Positions 1 to 9,932 of a stretch of 64,000 nucleotides of DNA are shown here, one piece after another. Location of the stretch: NCBI GenBank assembly GCA_945883545.1, contig CAMCXT010000002.1:62001-126000 (forward strand), read 5' to 3'. A model generated the notes under the pieces. It did not search any database. It was not told the origin of the DNA and was given only the letters and a program-made list of their open reading frames with translations. The DNA comes from Chitinophaga pinensis (GTDB lineage: Bacteria; Bacteroidota; Bacteroidia; M30B66). A program made the translations under genes and the position numbers. Position 1 is the first letter of the stretch. Each line of letters begins with the position of its first letter.

Positions 1-2355
1 AATCTTATCGGTCGCCTTGTAAATCAAACGCGCATCAAATACCCAGGCTCCATCGTTGTTTGCTTCACGGTAAGGCTTTAATCCTGGCTTAGGCTCTCCC
101 AAAATCGCCAAGAAATCGTCAAGATCTTCAAAAATCTTATCGATGTTCTGCATGTGGCTGTTGTAACGGCAGCTTCCTCCTAAGGTCCAAGCACCACGAG
201 AAAATTCCACATCAGCCTTAAACAAATGTTGGAAACGGTACTTCAACAAATAGCCTGTCGAATCAGACGATGACGTTGAATAGGTTACTGGCTCTCCTGC
301 ATAATTCACCGGATAAGGTTTGTTAGGCTGCAAAGCAATAGGCAAAGTGTACGTGTAACCGGTCAGAATCGATATCGTATTTTTTCCAATCATGCCCGTT
401 CCGGCAATCGATGCATCCCAACCGGTAACCTTGGTTTCACCAATGTTCAGCGACGCAAAGCCCAATCCGAATAGCAAATTTGGATCTAGTGGACCAAACT
501 TTCCGAAGTTAAATTCGATGTTGTCTTCAAAGCGTTGAATAAACCACACCAAATCTGCATATGCCTTGAAACCGCCAATTTTAAAACCTTGCTTCACACC
601 CACTTCAGCATTCCAAGAACTCTCCGATTTTAGGCTATCGTTCGGGTAAATCAAAATTGGTCCCACACGGGTTCTGATAAACTTCTCTGCAATTGTTGGG
701 AATCGGTAACCCTGCCCGAATGATGCTCGCAAGAAAGTGGCTTTATGCAACTGCAAATTCATCCCAGCACGAAAAACAGGTTTCCCTTCGGTGCTCACAG
801 TAACAGAATCGCCTTCGTTAAACCGCGGACTACTGATCGAAAAGTGTTCGTATCGACCACCGGCACTCAGCGTGAGTCGATCCCAAAAAGTACGCTCCAA
901 TTGTAAGTATGCTGCTACATTTCTGCTGCCTGAAGATGCCTTGGAATTTACTGTATCAGATAAATTTCCTTTGTATAAGTCTGATACTCCAAATGTGTAA
1001 GAATGCAAAACTCCGGCAGTAAACAAGGTTCCCTTTAAAAATCCTGAAGTAAAATTCTTTTGCGCTTGGTATTCATTGTACAACAAATCACTCTTGTTCG
1101 CTTGGTTATTGTCGTTGTTGTTGTTTAGATGGAAAAAGCGATTTCTCAATGTGTGTCTGAAACCCTTCTTTCCAATGTAGGTCACAAATGGATCTATGTA
1201 ATAAACACTCTGCAAGGTTAAGGTAACCGAACCTGGATATGACCGATACATTCCAGTATCTGCATTAAACCAAATCAACGTTCCTGTCGATCTAGATAAC
1301 ATCCCATTAAAGTTAACACCAAACGATAAGCCTTCTACTTTTTTGCTGCGGTATCTCAAGTTGGCGTTTATTCTCGCACGGTTCTCAAATTCTCCTCGTT
1401 GCTCTGCAAATAGATTGAAGGTGGTATCAGAAATATCAACCGGTGAAGCTGCTTTAAATCCATTGTCGTTGTAGAAGTTTCCTCCAACAACCAAGTCCAA
1501 GTTCCCCACCTTGCGCGAATGGAAGAAGTTTACACCCGTGTACGTTGGATTGTTATCGCCCCAATAAATTGCGTCTTTGTTTCTCGGATTGTTGTATACA
1601 CCCGAAAAAACGTTCACTTTCGTTTGTGGCTTGTCGCGCGGATAAGCAGTTCTAATATTCAGCACACCACTTAAAGCAGCCGAACCGTAAAGCACCGACG
1701 ATGCGCCTTTGATCACCTCAACCTGCTCGATGTTTTCAACCGGAATAAAGCCCCAGCTTGGTCGTCCTGCATCGCCAGAAAGCAATGGTAAATCATCTAC
1801 CAAAATCATCACACGGCTTCCTGCGCCAAAGCTGTATCCGCTTCCGCTGCGTATTTGAGGTTCATTGTCAACTATACTCACACCCGGAACCTGCTGCAAT
1901 GCATTGTCGATTGATGTGGTATTCTTGTTTTCAATGATATTCGGCTTGAGCACTTCCAAACTCACGGTGAGTCGCTCAATGTTCTGCTCATATTTCCCTG
2001 CAGTGGTTACAAATGTGGCCAACTCTTTCGAGTCGCTTTCGAGGGAGATGTTCACGGTAAGTTGATCTCCAGGCTTAATTTCAATAGGCTTTTCAATGGT
2101 TTTGTAACCAATCTGACGATAAACCACCGTTCGCAAACCCGGCATTACACTTAATTTATAGCTGCCATTGATATCGGTAATAATACCAGATGTTTCGGCC
2201 CCTACAACATACACTGCAACGGCGGGCAACAACTCTCCGTTTGCATTTTTTACCACCCCAGAAATCTGCGCTCTCTCCACTTGTGCAACAACCGATTGTG
2301 CACAAAAAAGAAAATAAAGCAACCAAATGGAATTAAAAATACGATTTGTCAACAT
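1..2355 (-). CDS. TonB-dependent outer-membrane receptor, C-terminus cut by window edge
   Basis: An open frame runs from an ATG at 2355 to the left edge, giving 785 codons without a stop, so the C-terminal part of the barrel lies outside the window. The N-terminus is a signal peptide ending near ...SVVAQ. A carboxypeptidase-D-regulatory-like beta-sandwich follows (about residues 27-110, with motif ISGVVKNANGELLPAV), then a plug domain (about 120-230, with QQVPGVSIVDN, RVMILVDDLPLL and VEVIKGASSVLYG), then repeated aromatic-rich beta strands. This is the usual plan of Bacteroidota TonB-dependent receptors that take up siderophores, vitamins or other ligands across the outer membrane. The ligand cannot be inferred: there is no SusD partner on this side. 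It is transcribed divergently from dprA, with 54 bp between them. Confidence 0.93.
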   Translation of the reverse strand, partial: MLTNRIFNSIWLLYFLFCAQSVVAQVERAQISGVVKNANGELLPAVAVYVVGAETSGIITDINGSYKLSVMPGLRTVVYRQIGYKTIEKPIEIKPGDQLTVNISLESDSKELATFVTTAGKYEQNIERLTVSLEVLKPNIIENKNTTSIDNALQQVPGVSIVDNEPQIRSGSGYSFGAGSRVMILVDDLPLLSGDAGRPSWGFIPVENIEQVEVIKGASSVLYGSAALSGVLNIRTAYPRDKPQTKVNVFSGVYNNPRNKDAIYWGDNNPTYTGVNFFHSRKVGNLDLVVGGNFYNDNGFKAASPVDISDTTFNLFAEQRGEFENRARINANLRYRSKKVEGLSFGVNFNGMLSRSTGTLIWFNADTGMYRSYPGSVTLTLQSVYYIDPFVTYIGKKGFRHTLRNRFFHLNNNNDNNQANKSDLLYNEYQAQKNFTSGFLKGTLFTAGVLHSYTFGVSDLYKGNLSDTVNSKASSGSRNVAAYLQLERTFWDRLTLSAGGRYEHFSISSPRFNEGDSVTVSTEGKPVFRAGMNLQLHKATFLRASFGQGYRFPTIAEKFIRTRVGPILIYPNDSLKSESSWNAEVGVKQGFKIGGFKAYADLVWFIQRFEDNIEFNFGKFGPLDPNLLFGLGFASLNIGETKVTGWDASIAGTGMIGKNTISILTGYTYTLPIALQPNKPYPVNYAGEPVTYSTSSSDSTGYLLKYRFQHLFKADVEFSRGAWTLGGSCRYNSHMQNIDKIFEDLDDFLAILGEPKPGLKPYREANNDGAWVFDARLIYKATDKI

Positions 2356-2409
2356 ATTCAATGCCTGCGTTCTTGATTTGTAACTTGCAATGTACAAAAT
2401 CTTCAATGC

Positions 2410-3516
2410 GTGCAGTCATCCGACGAACTTATTCATACCATCGCTTTGTCATTATTGCCAGGCGTTGGGCACATTACAGCCAGAAAAATTATACAAACTT
2501 CAGGTACAGCTTCCGAGTTTTTCAGGGAGTTAAAAAAAGGCAGTTTCAAAGAGTTCAAGCAACGCTGGTTGAGTAACAGCAGTGTTCTAGAAACTTACCT
2601 ACGAGCCGAACGCGAGCTAGAAAGTATCCAAAAGCACCAAATCAATTGCCTTACACTAAACGATCCCGAATATCCTCGTCGATTAAATGCTTGCGACGAT
2701 GGCCCAGTGGTGTTGTATACACGCGGAGAAATGGACTTGAACGCACCTCGTTATGTCGCATTGGTAGGAACACGCAAAGCAACACCTTATGGAATAAGAG
2801 CAACTGAGGAATTAATTAAACAGCTCGAACTTCATCAGTGCACCTTAATCAGCGGACTGGCTTACGGTATCGATACAGCAGCGCATAGAGGAGCTCGTGA
2901 CGCTGGTATTCAAAACATTGCAGCCTTGGCTCATGGGCTCGATCGCGTTTATCCTATTTCCAATAAAAACCTTGCTCGTGCAATGGAGAGTTTCGGCGGT
3001 TTGGTAAGCGACTTCCCTACTGGAACGAAGCCCGATCGTGTCAATTTTCCCATCCGGAATCGAATCATTGCAGGACTCGCAGATGCTGTAGTTGTCGTTG
3101 AGGCCGCCTCAACCGGCGGAGCGCTCATAACTGCCGATATTGCTACATCTTATCATCGAGATGTATTTGCAGTTCCAGGACGAGTTACCGACGACTATTC
3201 GAATGGCTGTAACCTGCTCATCCGAAACAACCGCGCTGCTATCTTAACTGCTGCAAAAGATTTATCATGGCACTTGGGTTGGAAAACATCAACCAAACAA
3301 GCCGTACCTGTTCAAACAAAGATTCAGATCGACTTAACCGACAACGAAGAATTACTGCTCAAATTGGTCCGACAAGGCGTTCAGGAACTAGATCAAATTC
3401 TTCGAAATACCGATATGCCGATCAATCATGTCACTGCAAGTCTACTTTCTTTAGAGTTTAAAGGAATGATCAAAGCCCTTCCGGGGAAAACTTGGCAGAT
3501 GACAGGAAACGGGTAA
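2410..3516 (+). CDS. dprA: DNA-processing protein DprA
   Basis: A 368-residue protein that loads RecA on incoming single-stranded DNA during natural transformation. An N-terminal helix-hairpin-helix/SAM-like part contains LLPGVGHITARKI (about 15-27). The Rossmann-like DprA core follows, with VALVGTRKATPYG (116-128), SGLAYGIDTAAHRGA (148-162), the ssDNA-binding RVNFPIRNRIIAGL stretch (about 210-223) and EAASTGGALITA. The C-terminus (about 305-368) looks like the winged-helix domain seen in many DprA proteins. The start is a GTG at 2410, because no in-frame ATG lies between it and the upstream stop at 2374. An ATG at 2406 is in another frame. The gene converges with the ABC-F gene, with a 3-bp gap. 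Confidence 0.95.
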   Translation: MQSSDELIHTIALSLLPGVGHITARKIIQTSGTASEFFRELKKGSFKEFKQRWLSNSSVLETYLRAERELESIQKHQINCLTLNDPEYPRRLNACDDGPVVLYTRGEMDLNAPRYVALVGTRKATPYGIRATEELIKQLELHQCTLISGLAYGIDTAAHRGARDAGIQNIAALAHGLDRVYPISNKNLARAMESFGGLVSDFPTGTKPDRVNFPIRNRIIAGLADAVVVVEAASTGGALITADIATSYHRDVFAVPGRVTDDYSNGCNLLIRNNRAAILTAAKDLSWHLGWKTSTKQAVPVQTKIQIDLTDNEELLLKLVRQGVQELDQILRNTDMPINHVTASLLSLEFKGMIKALPGKTWQMTGNG

Positions 3517-3519
3517 CGA

Positions 3520-5457
3520 TTATTTCGAAAGCTCTTCTTGCCGTTCGATCATCTGTTCCCATTGAGCAACCAAGTCGTCGAGCTCCTTCTTGCGAAGTTC
3601 GTGTGCCTTGAGAAGCTTTTGTGCCTCTTCTGGCTTGGCATACACTTCCGGATCTGCCAATTGGTTTTCAAGCTCTGCAACGGCATTTTCAAGCTCCGAA
3701 ATCTTTGTTTCGGTGTTGCGAATCTTGTTTTGCAATTGCTTCAATTCCTTGTCGTTGTTCGGATTTCTCTGTTCAACAACCTTTTCTTGTTGCTTCTTTT
3801 CTTGCTGAACAACTTTTTCTGCCTTTACCTGCTCTAGCTGTTTCAGTGTGTCGAGCTTCCGGCTTTGCAAGAATTCGAAAATTCCACCTGGGAATTCTTT
3901 GATCTTTCCTTCTTTAAACTCAACCACTTTGTTACACAACCCATCCAAGAACTCCCTATCGTGCGAAACGAGAATCATGGTTCCGTTGTACTGTTGCAGC
4001 GCCGACTTCAAAATGTCTTTCGACCGCATGTCGAGGTGATTGGTTGGCTCATCGAGCACCAATAAGTTAACCGGTTCGAGCAACAATCTAGCAAGCGACA
4101 AGCGTCCTTTTTCTCCACCAGAAAGCACCTGAACTTTTTTATCTACCGTTTCGCCACTAAACAAGAATGAACCAAGAATATTACGCAGCTGCATCGTTGT
4201 AACATTGCGCGCTACGCTTTCAAGTGTTTCCAGCACAGACGCTTTAGGATCAAGCAATTCTGCCTGGTTTTGAGCGAAGTATCCCAAGTTTACGTTGTGC
4301 CCAAGCTCAACTTTCCCTTCATGGTCAAGATTTCCAGTAATGATCTTCGAAAGTGTCGTTTTTCCTTCTCCATTTCTTCCAACAAAGGCAATTTTATCGC
4401 CTCGTTCAACCATTAAGTCCAATCCTTTCAGGATCTGCTTTTGTCCAAAACTCTTCTTTACACCTTCTGCGGTTACCACAACTTTCCCAGACCTTGGAGC
4501 ATCAGGAAATCGGAAGTGCATAGATGCATTATCTTCCTGCTCCACTTCTATTCGCTCTACTTTATCTAGTTGTTTGATTCTTGATTGCACTTGTACTGCT
4601 TTGGAAGCCTTTGCCCGAAAACGATCTATGAATTTCTCTGTATCATCAATCATTTTCTTTTGATTCATGTAAGCAGCCATTTGCTGGTCGCGACGTTCTT
4701 TTCTCAAAACAACGTACCTGCTGTATGATGCTTTATAATCCTCGATTTTACCTAAAGTGATTTCAATGGTTCTGATAGTAACCGCATCCAAAAACGCTCG
4801 GTCGTGCGATACCAAAACCACAGCGCCAGGATAAGTTGACAGGAAGCTTTCTAACCACTGTATCGATTCAATATCCAAGTGGTTGGTAGGCTCATCGAGT
4901 AAAACGGCATCTGGCATTTGAAGTAGAATCTTGGCCAACTCAACACGCATCTTCCAACCACCCGAAAACTCATCCATCAACCGATGCAAATCGGAATGAG
5001 AAAATCCCAATCCCAACAAAATCTTCTCTGTTTCACCATCGATGCTTCCAGTTCCCAAGAGCGACAAACGCTGTCCAACTTCATTCAATCGTTCAATGAT
5101 TGCATGGTAGGCTTCAGATTCATAGTCGGTGCGCTCTTCAAGCTGCTTACTCAAATCATTGAGTTCACTTTCTAGCTCGAGCACTTCTTTAAAGGCTGTT
5201 TTGGCTTCTTCAAAGATTGTTCTGCCCGATGCATGTTTCATTTCCTGGGGCAGATATCCAATCCGATAACCATTGGGCACCGAAATAGAACCTTTGGTTG
5301 GCTCTTGCATCCGAGCAATGATTTTCAACAAAGTCGACTTTCCTGCACCGTTTTTTCCGGTCAAGCCTACCTTATCTCGCGGTTGAATCATGAATGAGAT
5401 GTCCTCAAAAAGAGGTTTGCCGCCAAATAAAACCGATAAATTTCCTACTGTGATCAT
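3520..5457 (-). CDS. ABC-F family ribosome-associated ATPase
   Basis: A 645-residue protein with two ABC ATPase cassettes and no membrane segments, so it is a soluble ABC-F protein rather than a transporter. Walker A motifs are at about 34-42 (GKNGAGKST) and 360-367 (GRNGEGKT). Signature motifs are near 165 (SGGWKMR) and 446 (SGGEKGR). Walker B motifs are near 186 (LLDEPTNHLD) and 466 (LVLDEPTNHLD). Between the cassettes (about 240-310) lies the charged helical linker (P-site tRNA interaction motif region in this family). The last roughly 100 residues form a Lys/Glu/Gln-rich coiled coil as in Uup/YdiF-like members. ABC-F proteins act on ribosomes in translation rescue or antibiotic protection. 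Which subfamily this is cannot be fixed by eye. No adjacent resistance gene suggests the latter role. Confidence 0.93.
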   Translation of the reverse strand: MITVGNLSVLFGGKPLFEDISFMIQPRDKVGLTGKNGAGKSTLLKIIARMQEPTKGSISVPNGYRIGYLPQEMKHASGRTIFEEAKTAFKEVLELESELNDLSKQLEERTDYESEAYHAIIERLNEVGQRLSLLGTGSIDGETEKILLGLGFSHSDLHRLMDEFSGGWKMRVELAKILLQMPDAVLLDEPTNHLDIESIQWLESFLSTYPGAVVLVSHDRAFLDAVTIRTIEITLGKIEDYKASYSRYVVLRKERRDQQMAAYMNQKKMIDDTEKFIDRFRAKASKAVQVQSRIKQLDKVERIEVEQEDNASMHFRFPDAPRSGKVVVTAEGVKKSFGQKQILKGLDLMVERGDKIAFVGRNGEGKTTLSKIITGNLDHEGKVELGHNVNLGYFAQNQAELLDPKASVLETLESVARNVTTMQLRNILGSFLFSGETVDKKVQVLSGGEKGRLSLARLLLEPVNLLVLDEPTNHLDMRSKDILKSALQQYNGTMILVSHDREFLDGLCNKVVEFKEGKIKEFPGGIFEFLQSRKLDTLKQLEQVKAEKVVQQEKKQQEKVVEQRNPNNDKELKQLQNKIRNTETKISELENAVAELENQLADPEVYAKPEEAQKLLKAHELRKKELDDLVAQWEQMIERQEELSK

Positions 5458-5547
5458 TGAACGGCAAAGGTAATCCGCTTATGCAGCTTTTTTACTACGA
5501 TTTTTCGAATAGTGACAGAAATCACGAAATGCCTCAAATGTTCGTTT

Positions 5548-5555
5548 TACATTTG
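5548..5555 (+). promoter_or_regulatory. Putative -7 promoter element of the DUF983 gene
   Basis: TACATTTG matches the Bacteroidota -7 consensus TAnnTTTG exactly and lies 17 nt before the ATG at 5573. I see no convincing TTG at the usual -33 distance, so this is only a probable promoter. Confidence 0.4.
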
Positions 5556-5572
5556 CATAAATTCCCAATCCA

Positions 5573-5998
5573 ATGTCATTCCAATCAACCAAATTTTACT
5601 CGGTCGTTTCTCAAACTTGCCCACGTTGTCATCAAGGACCATTGTTCGTTAACAAGAATCCTTACAAAATGGAAAACTGGGACAAGATGCACGCCGACTG
5701 CCCTGTTTGCAACCTTCACTTTGAAAGAGAGCCAGGCTTTTTTCAAGGATCCATGTATGTTTCATATGGACTTGGAGTGGCGCTAAGCGTTGCCGTTGTT
5801 ATGGTGAATTTTATGTTTGGCTTCGATCCTATAAGATATTTCATCACCAACACGGTTGCTTTATTTGGCCTGGCTCCGTTGTTGTTTCGTTGGTCGCGAG
5901 CGATTTATCTTAATGTCTTCGTGGCTTTCGATCCGAGTTCCCAAAGATCGAAAGGTCAGAGTGCTTCCGACTCTATGATCAGCCATCCTAGCGCTTGA
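5573..5998 (+). CDS. DUF983 family membrane protein
   Basis: A 141-residue protein. The N-terminal half has two CxxC pairs typical of a zinc-ribbon (CPRCHQG near residue 15 and CPVCNLHFEREPGFFQGSMY near 44). Two hydrophobic segments follow (about 66-88 and 94-112). The ExxPGFFxGxMYVSY motif is characteristic of DUF983, a family of small bacterial membrane proteins of unknown function common in Bacteroidota and Alphaproteobacteria. The last 43 bases overlap the 3' end of the convergent NAD(P)-binding protein gene. The final roughly 15 Ser/Lys-rich residues may be poorly conserved. Confidence 0.85.
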   Translation: MSFQSTKFYSVVSQTCPRCHQGPLFVNKNPYKMENWDKMHADCPVCNLHFEREPGFFQGSMYVSYGLGVALSVAVVMVNFMFGFDPIRYFITNTVALFGLAPLLFRWSRAIYLNVFVAFDPSSQRSKGQSASDSMISHPSA

Positions 5999-6591
5999 TT
6001 TTTTGCCGCACGAATCATGGCTTCTGCCACTTTTTCAACATGAACGGCGCGGTATCTTTTTAATTTTCCAATCATAATAGGCCGCAGCAACTGCATAAAG
6101 AACAAGCCGATCTTTTCTCCTAAGCGGAATTCCTTCCTTGGTCCAGCAAGGATCGATGGCCTGACAGAACACTTCGAAGAAATTTTAGATTGCCGCAGAT
6201 ACTCTTCTGCCTCTCCTTTACAACTTAAATAAAAATTGTCCGATCGAACGTTGGCGCCAAGAGAAGACTGCAATACAAAGCTATTGGCTTGATACTTTTC
6301 AGCTATTGAGATTAATTGCTTTGGCAGAATAACATCAACCTTGCGGAACGCTTGCTTACTTCCAGCCTTTTTTATAGTTGTACCTAAGCAACAAAAGAAG
6401 TAGTCTGGCCTTTCTGGTAATTCTATAGTAGAGAAATCATCAGAAAAAACAATCTCCTGAAGCTTTTCAGAAGCAATTCCTGTTGTTTTACGAACCAATG
6501 CATATACAGTATGAAACTGCGGATCTTGCAACAGATTGTTGAGCAAAAATGAGCCAGTAAGCCCCGTGGCTCCTGCTACGCATGCTACCAT
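5956..6591 (-). CDS. NAD(P)-binding Rossmann-fold protein (HTATIP2/TIP30-like atypical SDR)
   Basis: A 211-residue protein starting with VACVAGATGLTGSFLL, the GxxGxxG dinucleotide-binding loop of an extended or atypical short-chain dehydrogenase. The middle has DYFFCCLGTT, and SSLGAN followed by FYLSCKGEAE, which supplies the SDR-type Ser and YxxxK residues. The C-terminus RVHVEKVAEAMIRAA-like segment (RAVHVEKVAEAM) resembles the TIP30/HTATIP2 and YbjT-type oxidoreductases. The substrate is unknown. Its start codon overlaps the stop of the upstream beta-barrel gene by one base (TAATG), which suggests coupled translation. Confidence 0.85.
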   Translation of the reverse strand: MVACVAGATGLTGSFLLNNLLQDPQFHTVYALVRKTTGIASEKLQEIVFSDDFSTIELPERPDYFFCCLGTTIKKAGSKQAFRKVDVILPKQLISIAEKYQANSFVLQSSLGANVRSDNFYLSCKGEAEEYLRQSKISSKCSVRPSILAGPRKEFRLGEKIGLFFMQLLRPIMIGKLKRYRAVHVEKVAEAMIRAAKNQALGWLIIESEAL

Positions 6592-7349
6592 TAGTTTTTC
6601 TTCAACATTTTCACGTAATACTTGTACCCTCTGTTACGGTTGGAGTAATACTTGTTGAACTTGTAAATTCCCATTATGTGCGCACCTGCCCAAAATCTTT
6701 TGGTAGGTGAATAACCAATCAATTCGTTGTTGTTTAAACGGATATCTGAAAAAGTATAACCAGTACGAAATGTACCGATCATAGCAAACGACTCCGTGAA
6801 ATTGTAAAAACAGCCTATGCCAATAACTCCTGAATAAGTGATTGCTCGAAAATCATGTTTTGAAAGAACTGGATAGTTCGGATTGTCGATTCTGCTTTCT
6901 TCTGCTACAATGTTGGCATTCCGGAGAAAAGAAATTTGCGGCCCTATATCTAATGTGAAACCTTGGTGGTGACTTGGGCAAAAATTAAAAAGCAAAGGAA
7001 CGTCAAGGTAATCTAGTCTTGTTCTGAACCGATAAAATACTTCAGGATTAGCGGCCCCTGATCCAGGATAAACCTTGTAGGATTGACCAATTCTTGAAAA
7101 GTTCAGTTCAGTTTTGATTCCGTACAATTTTCGATAATAGTAACCACCATAATCAAAGTAATAAGCCCCCATCAATCCTCCGCCCATTGCGCCAGAAAAC
7201 ACGTAAACGGAGTCATCGCCTACGAATTCTACATCCTTATTAAACAAATAGTTGTTGTAATAAGAAAGCCCTCCACCTAAGTGCAAAGTTTGTGCACTAA
7301 GAATAGATGATTCTGCAAAGAAAAATAGAAGGCAAATGATTTTTCTCAT
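6591..7349 (-). CDS. Outer-membrane beta-barrel protein (PorT-like), function unknown
   Basis: A 252-residue protein with a signal peptide (MRKIICLLFFFAESSILSAQ), then alternating strands rich in Tyr, Gly and Phe with turns such as GGGLMGAYYFDYGGYYY and GIKTELNFSRIGQSYKVYP. Two hallmarks fit the eight-stranded outer-membrane beta-barrel family common in Bacteroidota: the LDVPLLFNFCP segment and the GPQISFLRNA segment. No enzymatic motif is visible. It is the first gene of a two-gene unit with the NAD(P)-binding protein. Confidence 0.8.
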   Translation of the reverse strand: MRKIICLLFFFAESSILSAQTLHLGGGLSYYNNYLFNKDVEFVGDDSVYVFSGAMGGGLMGAYYFDYGGYYYRKLYGIKTELNFSRIGQSYKVYPGSGAANPEVFYRFRTRLDYLDVPLLFNFCPSHHQGFTLDIGPQISFLRNANIVAEESRIDNPNYPVLSKHDFRAITYSGVIGIGCFYNFTESFAMIGTFRTGYTFSDIRLNNNELIGYSPTKRFWAGAHIMGIYKFNKYYSNRNRGYKYYVKMLKKN

Positions 7350-7415
7350 AGTGGGTTTTGCTAACTTACAAAAAAAGAAGGTCTAATGCACGATTCAGTC
7401 ACCACTATTTAAACG

Positions 7416-7450
7416 AAAAAAGCCCCTGAGGTAAGATTCAGGAGCTTTTT
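7416..7450 (-). terminator. Rho-independent terminator after groEL
   Basis: Inverted repeat AAAAAGCCCCTGA ... TCAGGAGCTTTTT with one internal mismatch and a short loop, directly after the groEL stop. On the minus strand the hairpin is followed by a U-run. The symmetric A/T tails mean it could also work on the other strand. Confidence 0.8.
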
Positions 7451-7466
7451 GTCGGAAATTATTCAA

Positions 7467-9113
<1,647 letters not shown>

Positions 9114-9127
9114 TTAAGTTTTGTGAA

Positions 9128-9406
9128 TTAAAGAATTGCAAAAATGTCCGACTCACGCATGATTAAATACTCCTTGTTATTGAAAGAGATTTCAGTCCCT
9201 GCGTATTTCCCGTAAAGCACTTCATCTCCAACTTTTACTGTAAGTGGCTCATCTACTTTACCATTTCCTACTGCCACGATTCTGCCACGTTGCGGCTTTT
9301 CTTTAGCGGTATCCGGAATGATTATTCCTCCTGCTGTTTTTTCTTCTGCAGCAGCAGCTTCAACAAGTACCCGATCCTGAAGAGGACGAATAGTTACATC
9401 TGACAT
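9128..9406 (-). CDS. groS: Co-chaperonin GroES (Hsp10)
   Basis: A 92-residue protein beginning [18 protein letters not shown], the standard GroES start. It has the mobile loop [17 protein letters not shown], the roof-loop region, and a terminal [14 protein letters not shown]. The open frame extends 51 codons further upstream to 9559, but that extension is unlike GroES and runs through the preceding terminator, so the ATG at 9406 is the start. It caps the GroEL cavity. It has its own upstream region with a promoter-like element and an inverted repeat at 9436-9460. Confidence 0.97.
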   Translation of the reverse strand: MSDVTIRPLQDRVLVEAAAAEEKTAGGIIIPDTAKEKPQRGRIVAVGNGKVDEPLTVKVGDEVLYGKYAGTEISFNNKEYLIMRESDIFAIL

Positions 9407-9435
9407 ATAGCTTGTGTTTTTAGTGTTAAACAAAT

Positions 9436-9460
9436 TGTTCGCGCAATCGATTAGCGAACA
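9436..9460. promoter_or_regulatory. Inverted repeat in the groES leader, possible operator
   Basis: TGTTCGC, an 11-nt spacer with ATCGAT inside it, then GCGAACA: perfect 7-bp arms. It overlaps the proposed -7 element of the groES promoter, the position expected for a repressor site. It is not the CIRCE/HrcA sequence (TTAGCACTC-N9-GAGTGCTAA). The binding protein is unknown. Confidence 0.45.
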
Positions 9461-9485
9461 GTATGCCACCCATAATTTGCAGCAA
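9456..9485 (-). promoter_or_regulatory. Putative groES-groEL promoter
   Basis: On the minus strand TTG (9485-9483) is followed after 19 nt by TACTGTTC (9463-9456). The last element matches TAnnTTTG only partly (two differences), but the spacing equals that of the much better miaB promoter. The segment lies after the secG terminator, so groESL needs a promoter of its own near here. Confidence 0.35.
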
Positions 9486-9531
9486 ATTGTTGTAGTTTTT
9501 GTCAGTCGCCCTGACGAATTAAAATAAAAAA

Positions 9532-9555
9532 GCCAGACTGTTCTGACAGTCTGGC
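9532..9555 (-). terminator. Rho-independent terminator of the miaB-secG operon
   Basis: Perfect 9-bp arms GCCAGACTG and CAGTCTGGC with a 6-nt loop, followed on the minus strand by a run of U (A-run at 9525-9531 on the plus strand). It lies 26 bp after the secG stop and separates this operon from groESL. Confidence 0.9.
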
Positions 9556-9581
9556 GCAAATATGCTTTATGTGGCTACTTG

Positions 9582-9926
9582 TTAATTAGCAGGCGCTGGT
9601 GCAGGTGTTGCAACTGGTGCAGGTGCGGGCGCTGGAGCGGCAGGTGCAGCACCGCCTTCTTCGGCTTTCTTGGTAGAAATCGTTTCTACACTGCCCTCAG
9701 TGCCTTTTGTGTTAATTGCAGTTGATGCAAGGCAAAGCACGATTAGAACACCAGCAAGCGTCCATGTGGCTTTTTCAAGAAAGTCGGTTGTTTTTCTAAC
9801 GCCCATTACTTGGTTGCTAGATGAAAATGTCGATGAAAGACCGCCCCCTTTTGAATTCTGAACCAAAACGATCAGCACTAGGAGAATGCAGGTAATTAGG
9901 ATGAGTATGGAAACTAAGTATGACAT
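9582..9926 (-). CDS. secG: Preprotein translocase subunit SecG
   Basis: A 114-residue inner-membrane protein with two transmembrane helices (about 4-22 and 55-72) joined by the SecG signature loop [21 protein letters not shown]. It is the accessory subunit of the SecYEG channel. After the second helix comes a tail of about 40 residues ending in a Pro-Ala repeat ([17 protein letters not shown]), longer and more low-complexity than the family minimum. It is the last gene of the miaB-activator-lptE-TPR-secG run, 6 bp after its neighbour, and is followed by a strong terminator. Confidence 0.95.
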   Translation of the reverse strand: MSYLVSILILITCILLVLIVLVQNSKGGGLSSTFSSSNQVMGVRKTTDFLEKATWTLAGVLIVLCLASTAINTKGTEGSVETISTKKAEEGGAAPAAPAPAPAPVATPAPAPAN

Positions 9927-9932
9927 GGCGTT

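Noticed and set aside
9407-9559. 51-codon extension of groES
   Set aside because: Runs back through the secG terminator; GroES begins [13 protein letters not shown].
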